From positions 3,800,001-3,864,000 of the forward strand of contig JACYXH010000363.1 of assembly GCA_026745465.1 (NCBI GenBank): a DNA stretch of 64,000 bases, given 5' to 3'. The position numbers were made by a program, and so were the translations under genes. The notes below the pieces were generated by a model, which worked only from the letters and a program-made list of their open reading frames with translations, had not been told where the DNA came from and did no database searches. This document shows positions 41,553 to 56,328 of the stretch, piece after piece. Position 1 is the stretch's first letter; each line of letters starts with the position of its first letter. This DNA is from Lota lota (lineage: Eukaryota > Chordata > Actinopteri > Gadiformes > Lotidae).

Positions 41553-43292
41553 GGCACTTAGCCTCTCGTACGAAGAGCCAAAGGGTGACCTTGTGGAATA
41601 AGTCCTCCCAGGGGTTGATGGTGCTATTTCTGCCTATACTGGCCCACTTACACAAGGAGAAAGGCACTCCGCCCTCCCCTCTCCTCTGGATCATCCCTCC
41701 ACCACCACCCCTCCATCCTCCACCTATCCATCAGTCCATCCATCTCTGCCCTAGACAGGGGTCTCCAGGGCCATGAAGCATAGTTTCCATGCCGATGTAC
41801 CGTGCGGAAAGCTCCGGTTCCCAGCCCCTTGCTGTAAATGTGGGTTGTGATTCAAAACGAGATCATCTTCTGTTGTTTAAGAGGAGAAGGAAAGAGGGCA
41901 GGAGAGAGAAACATTCTTCCATTAAAGAATGATGAGCAAGATACAATGGAAATGTAGTGCTTGGGAATTATTATTCCCATGTGCGCGAAGACAACGATCT
42001 GTGATAAGGATTCAATTTCAAACTATCTTGCTTTGCAATCGATTGTTGGTAATCTCACTTGAAGGAAACGTTCCTGGACCATGTATTAAATCTTCAGTTT
42101 CTCCTGAAGTGAACCCCCTCACATATTTGACGCAGATAGACATCGCTGTTCCATGAATGAACCACCCACTGACCAAACCTCCCACAGCCCACAGCCGTCC
42201 TTCACTGACTCAACTCTCATTCAGCCTCCACTGATCAGCCTCACACCCTCCCAGTCATCATGGCCCAGATGATGAGCATTGGTGTGGGCGTCAGTGCCGA
42301 TCCCTCTCTCTATCTCTCTCTCTCTCTCTCTGTATCTCTATGCTTTTCTCTTTATATCTATGTCACACTCTTTTTTAACAAGAGATTTTCAGGTCATTCA
42401 TCCACACTCCGTCCATCCATACTTCCAAACAGAGCCACAGGCTAATGTATGTACAGCTGTCCTCAGTCTCTGGAAAGGAATTATCACATCGCCCTTTGGT
42501 CAATATGTTCCCACTCGTTGTGGGGTTGACCAAGCAGATGTTTGATAAATAATTGATCTCAGTATCCTTTTGAGCTTGACCGCTGACACACAGGACAGCA
42601 GCCGCAGCGGTGAGACACGATGTCACCTCCGATTATTAGGACCGTGTAAAGCCCAGAGCATCACAATAGCTATTATGAAGGCGATCGCAAGGTAAAGCGT
42701 ATACAGAGTGATCTGTTGGGGTGAAGTGTTAGAAGGAGTGAAACATGCTGAATTTGATTTGGAGAGAGAGAAACGTACCTCACTCTGGGTAGAGACTGAG
42801 TATTGTTTACAGTCTTGCGTTTCTGTTAGGCAGAACCACAGGGTTCTGAACATGAAGCTGAAACGATGATGATTAATGAAGAAGCTGCAGCAGAACCAAG
42901 AGAGGGATAAGAAGAGAGCTTTGTTTCTAAAAAAGGACATCTTTGTGTGACAAGGTCTGTTTGCTAAACTGTGTTGGCCAAGGTGGCTGCTGCGCACTTA
43001 ACATTCACTGAAGCTCTCCTGTGATGATGAAGCCCAAGCATTACACATAATAAACCGTCTGAAACACGCAGCTATGCCATGTTTAAATATTTACTTTAGG
43101 TGGTAGCAAGGGTGCGAACAGTTCAGTATTAAGAAAAATATCGTCATGGCTCGTATACAAGTCTCTATCAAGAAGCATTGTGAAGCACACTTAACATGAG
43201 GGCTGCCACCAAACATGGCCCCAACAAGCCCAAGCTCAGACACGGAAAACTGGGCATCGATGAAATACAACCAACATATCCCCCCCCCCTCC

Positions 43293-43422
<130 letters not shown>

Positions 43423-44173
43423 CATCAATCCAGGGATCTGGGGATCTGCTAGCGGAGACCAGTGGACTAAGGATGACTCTACTGCAGTTTCTGGTTACAG
43501 AGGAAAAAGAGATAAAGACAGAAAATAAGAGATAACCAGAATAAAAATCCTGAAGTAGACACAGGCTCCAAAAACATTGGTAAAACTTAAGATGGAAAGA
43601 GCGATAACCAAGATTAAATGGTTTTAATGATAATAAATAACGTTCTTTGCTGCTGGATTTATCATTTCATCATTAAGAGAGCCATTGTATAGGGCTAGTG
43701 TGTTTTTAGACAATACGATTATGCACAAAGAAAACATTTATTTTGTAGTTTTGGCACAGGAAAATGCAACCAGAAAAGCATAATCGTTATCAAGCCATGC
43801 AAGAAAACAGAATATCCACAACCAGGATACAACAAAACAAACAATCAGAATTGATATAAAACACATTTTCATTTGTAATATGGGATTCAACGCAGAGAAC
43901 AGTTAATATATTGCCAGACATGGACCCAAGATGTTCCCAGAGAGCAGTTCATCCATTTGTCAATATTCCATCCCAACAATCAAGGCCAAGAAGAAAAAAA
44001 CCTTCGGCAATATATATATATCTTCAATTTCACCTTGTTACTGTGTTTCCTCCCACCAACTGCAACTGATGATAACCAGACACACTCTCTCTCTCCCTCT
44101 CTCTCTATTCATTATAGGGACTGCAGGATTTCTCAACACAGGGTCTAGAGGGTCCGTATAAGTTATAGATTAG

Positions 44174-44289
<116 letters not shown>

Positions 44290-45057
44290 CTTCCCTGAGA
44301 GGTGACTGGCTGACTGTGGGCCTGATCACGGCAGGTCGAGGACAATAAAGACAAAGCTGTATTGACCAGAGTGCTGTGGCATGCTGGCAGTTCTGTGCCG
44401 AGGTGGTGCGCTGCAGACGTGTATGAGAACAGACAGGAGAGTCAAGGCGGGAATCTGTCCCAGCAAGTGATGGCCGATGCCTAGCAATCTCCCGCGCGAG
44501 CCGCCACACAGAGACGCTGATACGCAGAGACGCATGCACGCAAACACATTTTGACAAATTGTTTTTGACTGAGCTCTATTTTCAACACCAAGATAACAAA
44601 ACTGGCAGACCCCCCATTTCAGCCTCACAACGTTCCTTGTATCTGAAATTAGGATTGTGCAATAATAGTTTTGCTGGGCTTAGATGGCCAAAGAAATCAA
44701 AATAACGCCAGTTCGAGCGCCCTGCCCCCTTCCCTCATCCACCTGTTCACCTGACCGCCAGTCCCTCTCCCCATCCAGGGTCCGCTGCCCTCTTACCCGG
44801 CTGGCAGGCCCCCACCTCCCAACAACCCTCTCAACTCCTCTTGTACTTATTTAGAGTATGGCCCATTAGCAGGCAGTCAGAGTAGCGCCCTGAGAAGAGC
44901 TAATGACCCAGACACGCTGATGTTTACAGCAGAGCAAGCCGGCCTGCTAGGCTAGCACGGCTGTTTATTTGAACTGTGAACTGCTGTGTGTGAGGCGTGT
45001 GTCTGTGCATCTGAAAGGAGTGTTTGTGAGCGAGGGAGCTTCCGTATGCAAGGGAGG

Positions 45058-45127
45058 AGAACGAGGAGGAGGAGGGGGAGGGGGAGGGGGAGGGGGAGGG
45101 GGAGGGGGAGGGGGAGGGGGAGGGGGG
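45058..45127. repeat. (GGGGGA)n array
   Basis: GGA triplets pass into about nine GGGGGA hexamers; purine-only strand with regularly spaced G-runs. Confidence 0.92.
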
Positions 45128-46207
45128 TTCTTACAAAGATCAGTCCTCCTTCCCTCTTCATTCATTTCACACCCCTGCCTTTAGTTTTTTTTTCCCTCCA
45201 CAGCACATTTGTCTACCCCACAGGCTCCTGGCGTTCGCCTGGTTCTCTGGGGCCACAGATGGACCTCTGTGTAGCCCAGCCGAGGCTGCACACCTCAGGC
45301 ATGGAAGTTCTCAAAGACCCCCCGGGGTCTTCAACATTCATGTGAAGCCTGAGTTTAGGTCTCTCTCAGACACATACGCGCGCATGCTTTACGCCTGCAT
45401 ACACAAACACACACAGACTGGCTTTAAGGAATAAGGTGAGTGTTATACCCTGACAATACCGTTGATGAGACCGCTGTTGGGGGTTTGTCAAAGCAGGCTT
45501 TATGTTGACACATGCATGCGCATGCAAGCACATACACACGCACACACGCATGCATGCAACTAAGCACACACACTCAGTCTCTAAAACAGTGGCTCCATTG
45601 ATACTCAAGTCTTCTTCTCCTTCCCCTTCAGACCTACACTTCCTTTACAGTTTTGCACTGTGTGTGTGTTTGTCTTTTTGAGAGGAAAGGGGGGGGGGGG
45701 GGTTAAGCTGGGAGTCTAACTGTGAAAGTGAAAGAACAACTAGTCTTTGGAAAGAACCTCTCACACACACACACACGACATACTGTATGTGCCTATAGGG
45801 ACACATATGTTTAACGGCATAACATGGATATAGGTGTGCATTATATGAAAAGCCAATGACATGATACTTTAAAGGAGTGGTGGTAAGGAGTGGTAAGGAG
45901 GAGTTATTAACTGTTGGCATTACAGCAGCACCCCCCTCCATGTGTGGCTAGGACAGAACCACAGGTATCCAGAGCCATAGACACGCCAATTTACTTCAAT
46001 AACCCAACCCAAACATTTTTTCCCTTCTTCCAAAAATGTGTTCCACAGTTAGACTTAGAACCTGTCTGCTTGACACATTGACATGATATACAATCATAAT
46101 TGATGCTTATGACTGCCCACCAAAACATTGCGGATACTTGTTGGCAGGCTGAACTAGTCCATGACATTATTTTTGTGACTCATTTCCTATTTTCCACATC
46201 TATCACT

Positions 46208-46333
46208 TTTTAAGATTTACTATTAAGTCATTTCAGCAGATGCTTTTATCCGAACTGACGGCGGACATCGGGGTTCGACCCCAGATCCTTTTGGCTGACA
46301 AACACTCTAACCGCTACACTATCCTGCCACATG
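46208..46333 (-). mobile_element. tRNA-derived SINE copy
   Basis: The minus strand begins GGCAGGATAGTGTAGCGG (A-box-like TAGTGTAGCGG), then has GGGGTCGAACCCC (B box), and ends with GATAAAAGCATCTGCTGAAA, the common fish SINE tail. The body is short, so it is internally deleted or a short subtype. The tRNA-like head does not close an acceptor stem, so it is not a tRNA gene. Confidence 0.65.
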
Positions 46334-46825
46334 ATATATGTTACACTTGCATCCTAACTGAAACATTGAAAGATATTTTGAAGAATGGACAAAAGGAAGT
46401 GTCACTGAATGTAAACAATACAGTCCTGAGCCTTCTAAGTGGCTAACAGGCACACACTCACATTCCATGTCCACCACCACCACCACCACCATCACCACCC
46501 CCACCCCCACGAGGAGCTAAGAATGACATGCTAATCTGAGAGACTCTTGTATCCTCTGTGTCTAATGGTATCACAGCAGCAAGCAGTAGCTAAACATGTT
46601 TTCACTGCTTGCTCTGGTCTTCTGGTATCTAGGGCTGTATACCAGAAGGTAGTGACAAACCAGAGGTGTGTGTGTGTGTGTTTCTGAGAGTAAATGTGAG
46701 TGTGTGTGTGTGTGTGCCAGCCAGAAGACTTGACACTGGCGTCAGAATGAATCATATACAGTCTGTCATGCCAGCTCTGCGGCACACCACCGGGTCAGCT
46801 GCCACCTCTCAGTGGTGGATTCAAG

Positions 46826-46828
<3 letters not shown>

Positions 46829-46870
<42 letters not shown>
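46829..46870. repeat. (GA)n microsatellite
   Basis: About 40 bp of GA. Confidence 0.9.
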
Positions 46871-46872
<2 letters not shown>

Positions 46873-46958
46873 CACAGTTGGAATCAATGCTAAGACCAAC
46901 ATCAATAAACAGAACAAGGGCTCAAAGTAGTGTGAAAAGAAAAGGAGGCTTGCAGCCA

Positions 46959-47078
<120 letters not shown>

Positions 47079-47145
47079 TCCACACAGTATCATGACACAG
47101 ATCATTCATCAATCCACAAACAAGCTACATGCCAAAACATGCAGA

Positions 47146-47298
47146 CAATCTTTCCATCTGACCTATAGATTTGTCTAATTGCTCAAAGTAGTTTGAGAAG
47201 AATGTATGCAACGGTGCACACACACACACCAAAGTCCATCCATCTTCCAATTACATGCCCATACATTCATACAATCTTTCCATCTGACCTATAGATTT
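47146..47298. repeat. Local 27-bp direct duplication
   Basis: The phrase CAATCTTTCCATCTGACC plus TATAGATTT occurs at 47146-47172 and again at 47272-47298, 126 bp apart, with related flanking sequence (TACATGCC) before each. Confidence 0.8.
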
Positions 47299-48184
47299 AA
47301 GACCATTAGATTTGTATCTCAGCCCATCGTTGCATACCTCTCTTACACAAACAGGATCGTATAAATTCCCATTTGCTGTGATCCATCTTACACACTGACA
47401 CAATCTGCCTTGGCATGAAGCTAGACTAGCACAACAACCGGATAATAATTAGCCTAGAATCTCAGCATACACGTCTTCTGAGTCCCCATTTGGGCGCAGG
47501 GTAACCCCCAGCAACCCCTCTTTCCCCAGAGATCAGCATGGCATTGATAGCGATGGATCAATGTGTACACAGTGCAAAGTGTACCTGGCATTGATATGCG
47601 TTGACCACTAAGCTGATCTGCATTCAGTAGCTGCATGGGAGCTGAATGTGTGTCTCTGTGAGGGGCCACAGAGGCCACAGACCTTCATGATGGATCAGAG
47701 CACCGCTTGGCCGACTTATTGATTACACATAAAAAAACAATCCAAAGCAGTGCTTCAGCTCGGGCTTTTCATTCTCCCAACCAATAATATTCCATCAATA
47801 TATTGGGTAACAGAGTGGGCACTATTCATAGTATTCATATGGAGGGAAATTCCGATCTGTCAAATAATTAGATAAGCATGGCAACATAAACAATGGGTTA
47901 TAAAAACTGTCTGGGGCCACTGGAAAAAAAGATGTATATAAGCTTGCCAGTTTTTGATGACAAAGCAGGGATGCGAGAAAGGCAAAGCCTGAACAACACA
48001 TGAACCCCTTCGCATCTGGGACACATTTTGCACCCATGTGCAAATTATTACATATTTCTGGAAACAGAGCCACAAGCAAAGTCTGTAATCTGATGATGGG
48101 GAGGTTTATTCCTGTTGTTCACGACTCGGTCTGACTTCAGCTTCAGTTCATTGACGAGGCTCATGGTCAGAGGTTGGAAAAGGT

Positions 48185-48185
<1 letters not shown>

Positions 48186-48281
<96 letters not shown>

Positions 48282-48282
48282 A
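48186..48282. repeat. (TG)n(TGTC)n compound microsatellite
   Basis: A TG run followed by about 16 TGTC tetramers. Confidence 0.95.
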
Positions 48283-49662
48283 AAGAAAGTATCCATTTGA
48301 ACAAAAGGAAAGAGACTTGGGGACATGTGACGTGTGAAAGATATATATCATTATGTATGTCCCTAAGAGATTAGGAAGGGCAGAAAAACCGTAGAAAGCC
48401 AAGATAGAATTGAACTTCCTCTGACTAAAACGACAATGCAGTCCACCAGTCGGCTCATGTGAAGGAAGTCCCTTCACACTCCCTGCATTCTGGGCTGTAA
48501 ATGTTTTAGAGTGAAGGGGTGAAATGTGTCACCTCACTGGCTGGCCGACTGGGTACATTTTAGAGATCCTGTGTCAGCCCTCAAACAGTGCTACTCAAAA
48601 GGTTAATGGCTCAGTTGAATTGTACAGCCATACTGTACCATTGGCCTTCAAAACCAGGCACATTGGCACACAAACAACAAGCCAGTCACCAAAGAGTCGG
48701 TTTATTTTGAAATGTTGCACTGTGCGATTGGCATGGGGTAGCCGTGAGTATAGGTTGGGCTGAAGATTAAGGGGATGAAAGAAGGATAATAAAAGACAAA
48801 GGCAAACAGCACATATACCAGGCAGCCTATTTCTACTGGTGACCCGCAGCAGCAGTAAACCCTAATAGGCTACACGCAAACCACCAAACCTGGCATTAAT
48901 AAGCCTAACTAACATCAAGGCTTATGCCAGCCAGCGACAGCCTCCCATTTCGTCTAAACCTCAGTGTAAACCTCACGGGCCTCTGTTTAGTGTCAGCGCG
49001 TGAGTAGGAGCAAGCTGGCGTGTCCAGCGGCTTTTCTAGGGCACTGTGCTAACAGGCCGAGTGAGGTGGTGATGGTGGTGGGGCCTCCGTCCAGGCCAGC
49101 CACGCGTTGGGTGTATAGGCTTTGGACCACCACGTTTTGGTTGGCCCACCCTCACTATGGTCCTTAGCCAAACCTCAGAGGACAGACACACAAAGGAAAT
49201 GGGCTTGTTGTTGTTAATATTGAGAGTGAGAGCGAGAGAGAGCGAGAGAGAGCGAATTGTACAAAACGATTCTACAAAAAAACAAAGTAGAGAAATCTAT
49301 TGGAGGTAAAGTTACCTCTGTATCAGACACAACCACCAGGATCCACTGAAGGCCGCAACAACACTCCAACCCTCTAGTGCTCACATCTCATCCTCCAGTC
49401 TCGGTCACAGCCGTCAACAGCAGATAATATTGCAACATAGAAGCAAGCCAAATATTGTTTTTATTTCCCCATTGGAAAGCCACCAACCACTGAGGGTCAT
49501 GGTTGCTGTAGAAAAGAAACAGAAAAACAGAAAAAGTCATGTCACTAGAATTGGTACCAGGCCTGCGCTAATGGATGCATATTATATAAATGTGATCTTC
49601 TCTTTGTGTGTGACGGCTATGCTTGTGAGTCACACATGAACCCGGGAGATGGCCATAATAAT

Positions 49663-49910
49663 CCTAGTAATAATAATAATAATAATACACTTTATTTATA
49701 TAGCACCTTTTAAAAAGTTTACAAGGTGCTTTGACATGCACAATAAGAGCAAATCACTTTAAAATACTTGGAATTAAATAATGGAGCAACAGAAGCACAG
49801 ACTGCTAACAGGCTAACCGGAGGACGAAAGTGGAGGGAGAGCAGCAATCAATAAATACAGTTAACACATAATTATGAAATAGAATGAGAATAAAAAGGCT
49901 AAAGGATAAA
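49663..49910. repeat. Dispersed repeat, copy 2
   Basis: AATAATAATACACTTTATTT and ATATAGCACC, GCACAATAAGAGCAAATCAC, then GGAGGGAGAGCAGCAATCAA: the same words in the same order as at 16600-16850. The ATA-rich start may be the target or a tail. Confidence 0.7.
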
Positions 49911-50204
49911 TGTCCACGCACAGCTTTCGACAATGCAGGGTGTCCTTTGCTATTGCAACAGAGAACGCTGCAGAACAAATGTGTGGCACGAAGCAGTGAA
50001 CTGTATCCGAATGATCTGTAGATGATTACACCAAGTATTCCAAAAGAAAACAAAAAGATCACATTTGACACATTTGTATTGTGTCGTCTGCGTTCAGTTA
50101 TGAAATAAGATAAACCCAATATACAAGAACCTGATTACCTAAGCATCTAAACGCATTGTTCATTCAATGTCAAAGGATCTGGACATGGACATGGACATGG
50201 ACAT

Positions 50205-50206
50205 GA

Positions 50207-50238
<32 letters not shown>

Positions 50239-50345
50239 ACGAAAGAACAAAAGAACGAACGAAAGAACGAAAGAACGAAAGAACAAGAACGAAAGAATGA
50301 ATAAACAAAAGAACAAAAGAAAGAAAAGACAAAAGAAAGACCGAA
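50205..50345. repeat. Degenerate (GAAA/GAAC)n tract
   Basis: Perfect GAAA tetramers become a mixed GAAA/GAAC/CAAA purine-rich tract. Confidence 0.85.
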
Positions 50346-50969
50346 AGATAAAAGAAGGTGGGGAAAAAAAGAACGAAATAAAGAGGAAAATGTGTTCCAT
50401 TGCCAAAGACCACCCACCTGCCGTACATCAGCGAGCATCCACCACACAACCAGGGATTAATGACAAACAAATGAGAGAAGCTATTGTTGGTAATTATTGG
50501 TCAATGGGAAAGGCCATGCATGTTAATTCAATACATTGACTTGCAGGCCTGGAGGCCTGAAGAATGTATTCTGTGGTGTCTCAAAGTGGATTCAATCTCT
50601 GCGTCATAACATTGTATTCCCCTGCTGCAAACCTTCCTAATCCTTTGGTTACAGTATTCCCTTCACTGCAAAAGGAACAGCTAACTAACATTTAGAAAAG
50701 GGGATGTGTGTGGGTGTTGTGTGTGTATGTGTATGTTTATGTTTATAGATACATGTTTTCTCACCTATCTCAGTGTGTTAATGCATTTTCATATGTGCTG
50801 CACCACATGCATGTTTGTGTGTGTGTGTGTGTGTGCTCAGGTCGGGGGGTAAATTAGCTATGTGGTCAATCCAGGGTCCAAAACGTCTAACTCTATTATA
50901 TGCTGTTAATTAACAACATTGGAATCTGTTTTCTATTAGCCCCACTTTTTGTGGGGGTGCATGCATAAT

Positions 50970-50970
<1 letters not shown>

Positions 50971-51034
<64 letters not shown>
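50971..51034. repeat. (TG)n microsatellite
   Basis: About 62 bp of TG. Confidence 0.95.
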
Positions 51035-51036
<2 letters not shown>

Positions 51037-51515
51037 CCACGCATGTGGGGATAGTCAACCACATGCAGTGCCATGTGGGGGAGGCTGCCTGCTTCAGTGA
51101 CATCAGCGCTCAGGAAGGTAAATTGTAACGACCAGACCCCTCCCACCACCACCTCCTAGTCCTCCACCAACATCGCACACCAAACGCCCCCACTGATGCC
51201 CAGGAGCCATGTAGACGTCAGCATTTTAACTCAGAAGGGTTTGTGGCTTCCATTAGTGGATAAGTACACATCAGAGACACAGAAAAAAGATGGAGAACCA
51301 ACTACAAGTGTAGAATCTTAACTAAAAGACTGGAATTGATGTTGTGTAGCCAAGATAGCTTCATTTAGATGAAGCAATAATACAAAATGGTTCATAATAC
51401 GTGCAACATTGAGCAAATTATGTTAATATATATTGTAAATTAGATAATCATTATTGTAATCATTATGTCTTATTTCGAAGGCTTGCACTAACAATGGATT
51501 TTGCTGTCCTATTCT

Positions 51516-51703
<188 letters not shown>

Positions 51704-51849
51704 TATGATCTCAGTAGCAGCCAATATAATTCTTTAAAAGTGCAGACTGCTTGAGTTCTGTATGATCTATCACCCTGAAAGAAGAGAGATCCAACCACCT
51801 TGAGGACAGGTGTTCACTGTTATCGCATCACTAGATCGCTTGTCAGGCT

Positions 51850-52530
51850 GTCAATTGTTTCAGAATCAGAATCAGAAAAGCTTTATTGCCAAGTACGTTT
51901 TTTAAACATACAAGGAATTTGTCTTGGTGATGTAGGTGCACGTCACGCTCTCTATTACAGGTTAAACAGAACAAACAAAATAAGTATAAATATGTGTATA
52001 AATATATACACACAATTTAGATTTACAACAGCAGATTAAGTACAGTGGCATGTAGAGCCAGGGGTGGGGTGTGGAGAGAGTCAGGGTGGTTTCCGGGCCT
52101 TGTTAATAAGGCTAGTGGCGGAGGGGAAAAAACTGTCCTTGTGACGAGAGGTTTTGGTCCTGATGGACCTCAGCCTCCTGCCAGAGGGGAGTGGCTCAAA
52201 GAGATTGTTGCCGGGGTGGGAGGGGTCAGCCACAATCTTTCCTGCACGTTTCAGAGTCCTGGTGGCGTAAAGGTCCTGGAGCGGCGGCAGATTGCAGCCA
52301 ATCACCTTCTCAGCTGAGAGGGAAGTACATCCTCTGTTGTGCTTTCTTGACGAGGGAGCTGATGCTCAGCTCCCACTTGAGGTCCTGGGAGATGATAGTT
52401 CCCAGGAAGCGGAAAGACTCCACAATGTTGATTGTGGAGCCAGAGAGGGTGATGGGGGTAGGTGGGGCTGGGTTCTTCCTGAAGTCCACAACCATCTCCA
52501 CTGTCTTTAGAGCGTTGAGCTCTAGGTTGT
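51850..52530 (-). mobile_element. 5'-truncated, internally deleted LINE (L2-like clade)
   Basis: Read on the minus strand, LELNALKTVEMVVDFRKNP and FRFLGTIISQDLKWE are the late reverse-transcriptase part of an L2/Rex-type non-LTR element. After QQRMYF the frame breaks and resumes at IGCNLPPLQDLYATR, continuing to LLPSGRRLRSIR-type and SRHKDSFFPSA residues of the ORF end. Roughly 70 codons between these are missing compared with typical members. The 3' end shows the common tail with TTGGCAATAAAGC followed by TTCTGA repeats at about 51860-51885. It is not functional. Confidence 0.8.
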
Positions 52531-53041
52531 TTTGCTTGTTGTTTTGTTTGATGTTCTTAACTAATTCTTTCTTATAAACGTAGTATGGTATGCATGTAAA
52601 CACACATGTAGTGTTGTGGTGAAAGGCCTTCAGCCCAAAGAAAGTGTGAACAACGTGCGATTTCCTGGCCCTTCCAGAGAGAGCCAGGCAATGAGTTTTA
52701 TAGACATGGATCATTTTAGAAGGTCTCAACACCTTTCTAAAGCAGGCATGACTTTGTAAACATTCAGCATATCATTTGTGAAATATAAATAATTGAACAC
52801 AAAAGAGTAGCAAAATCTGGAAGGCTTATTGTCAGCAAAGAAATGTGCAAATATTTAGGATCTTGTCAGCTTCACACTTGTTTTGGTTCTTCTCATTTGG
52901 TCGGGAAAATATTGCCTACAGATTCCATGCCAAAGATTGTGCGAGTAAGTGACATAAATGTGTTTTTATCTGCTTTAAAGGAAGATTGTCACAATAATAG
53001 TACTTCTACCAAACTTCAGCTTCTGAACATGCAGTGACAAA

Positions 53042-53048
<7 letters not shown>

Positions 53049-53088
<40 letters not shown>
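53049..53088. repeat. (CA)n microsatellite
   Basis: About 40 bp of CA. Confidence 0.9.
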
Positions 53089-53406
53089 CAGCCGCCTTAT
53101 TTCCATGTGTGTGTGTGTGTGCGCGCACATGCGTGCGTGTGTGTGGGGGATTGGGTTAAAAGAAACAAGGTAGAGGTCATTGTCCAGCTTCAAAGACCCC
53201 AGCAGCTCGACAGACCAGGCGCCCCTCACCCGTGGGCTCCACCTTAATGTGTTGTTTTACAACGCGGACGCAGACAGACACTGCCAAGGTGGCTGGGGTG
53301 CTGCATGTGTGTGTGAGTCACAGGCAGGAGAAAGCTACTTTCACAACTCACATTGACCTGGGTAAAACAGTATGGCCTCTTTTATACTTCTGATTGGAGT
53401 CTTAGA

Positions 53407-53443
<37 letters not shown>

Positions 53444-54436
53444 TGTGTGTGTGGTCGGGGTGGCTGTTGAATACAGTCACCGCTTTCACGCCTCAACGTC
53501 ACCTTCTTCCACACACACACAAACACACGCACACACTTTAAGTGAATGCTTTTGTTTGTTTTGCTTGTGTGTGTATGTGTGTGTGTGTGTGTGTGTTTAT
53601 GTTCAGGGAGTATAGAGCAGATCTTGGTGCGACTCTGAGAGAAGGATCAGGCAGAGAGAGGTAGAGAGAGGTAAAGATGCAGAGGGAGAGAAAGAGAGAG
53701 AGTGAGAGTTGTGACTGCAGGAGACAGAGCCAGCCTTATCAGGGGATATCAGGGGATATCTGGTGTCTGTGTGGAGATACGATGGCTCCCACACCGCAGA
53801 CCGGGATCTTCTTATCTAATAACGTGGGCTCTGTGGAGAGGCCCGTGGGAACATTCTTATGGTGCTGCTGTCCTCAGCAAAGTGGGACAAACAGAGGTTA
53901 AGAAGGCCGGCCCCCCATTGGTTGTAGGCCCTTACAGGAGAAGAGAATCTGGTGTACATGGATGTGTTTCATCACAATGCAGCATCTCCTGGAGGTCTTG
54001 CTCTACCGCTGCAGACCAGCTTGACTCTGGGCTCTGTGGAGGCGGAGTGCTGCATTGCACGTGAGCTGCATGTGGGCAGTGAGCCCTGTCACTCTCTTCT
54101 GGGAGGAGGATGGAGCAGCACGGACAGCTTGCCTCCTCAAGGTGAGGACGAGGAACAAGGAACGCATACACTGCACACACACACAGAGGGGCAGCCAGGA
54201 AGACAGGCAGAAGACACACACAGACACAGACACAGACACACACAAGCACACACACACACACATACACACACTCACAGGCCTCACACATGTGCATGAATAT
54301 ATTAAGATACAAATAGGTGGATTCCTAATTAGTAGCAGGAGACGAATTTGAAAGTTCAAATGACTTACAAGTGTGTGTGTGGCCTAGTGATAAAGAGATG
54401 TAAAGTCATGGCATGTGTGTTTGCCATGTGTTAATG

Positions 54437-54660
<224 letters not shown>

Positions 54661-55299
54661 GTCTGGTCCTGTGGTACTGTAGCCCTGGGGGTCTGTGCTA
54701 AGCATTTATGAGCTAATTAAGGTCTGACCAGGGCTGGGAAGCTGGTGATAAGACGCGTCTCCGGCCTGCTTATTATTGTTACACGCTTCACTGGGGTCCC
54801 TCACAGACACACACACACACACACACACGGACAGTCATGCAAACAGACAGAGAGACGGACACCACACACACACACACACACACACACATACAAACACACA
54901 CAAGCTAGCTTTACTGCCAAAGTCTCATAATGTGCCACTTAGGGAGATGATGTATTCTTGACAGGCAAGAGAAACTGAAGTAAATGCCGAATAAATTATA
55001 GCGTTTCTGAGTTTGTCCAGGGCTCAGCATAATAGACTGGTTGCAAATTGCTGTACCAGGAGTGTGGGGGAATCTCTCTCCAGCTCTCGTTCACTCTCTT
55101 TCGCTCCCTCTCTCGTTCACTCTCTTTCGCTCTCCTGCTCAATCTCACTCTCAACTGCTAATGTTTTTCCCACTGTATCAACCACAGTTTATTTTTAGGT
55201 TTTCTGATATGTGCAAAACAAATTCACCAATATTCACTTTGTGCAGTGTTAAATTCATGAACATGTAAGGGTCCATTCGAACTGCTGATTCTAACTGCA

Positions 55300-55415
<116 letters not shown>

Positions 55416-55848
55416 AGTTTCAGTGTGGATCCGAGAGGAGACGCGGATCATGGACTGCATGGAATGATTTCTTCAGAACCCTGGGAGCAAGAGAGCCAGA
55501 GAGGGAACAAGAGAGAGAGAGTGTGTGAGAAAGCAAGAAAATGAAGGTGGTAGCTGAGCCAAAAGAAAGAGAAAGAGAGAGAGAGCAAAATTAAGAACAA
55601 AAGTAAGAAGTCAAGAACGAAAACACCCGGACAAGCAGAGATTCTGAAAAGCGCGAACAAGCTGATTTTTCAGGAAGAGCAGAGACCTTTCAACACCAGT
55701 ACACACAACAGCAAGAGTTGTATGTGGATGCCAAGAAACAGTGTGTAGGCTGGTGTCACGGAAAGATGACTTTGTTGGAATGGACCCAGCCTGAAACACT
55801 CTGTTTTCACTCTGTGAGGCTGTCTGTTTTCTGAGTACAGTATACCAC

Positions 55849-55960
<112 letters not shown>

Positions 55961-56204
55961 TACCTGTAGCCACTACCCTGCTGACCTTTAACCCTGAGAA
56001 CACACTTTAGCTCTGTGTGTGTGTGTGTGTATGCGTGCGTGTGTTTTGTATAGATAATGAAAGTGTCATAAAAAGTCATCCACATCATCCAGAGTGAAGC
56101 TAGCAGAAACAATGTCCTTCCCCACTGCCCTACTTAGTTGTCTGATGGACAATGCAATACATACACACAGGCTATAATCCATGCATGTGTTTAGGTGTAT
56201 ACTG

Positions 56205-56328
<124 letters not shown>

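Noticed and set aside
42623-42997. 124-codon minus-strand open frame
   Set aside because: No recognisable domain, no codon bias I can see, and no splice context linking it to another exon.
46208-46333. tRNA gene
   Set aside because: A and B boxes are visible on the minus strand, but no acceptor stem pairs and the 3' part is a SINE tail.
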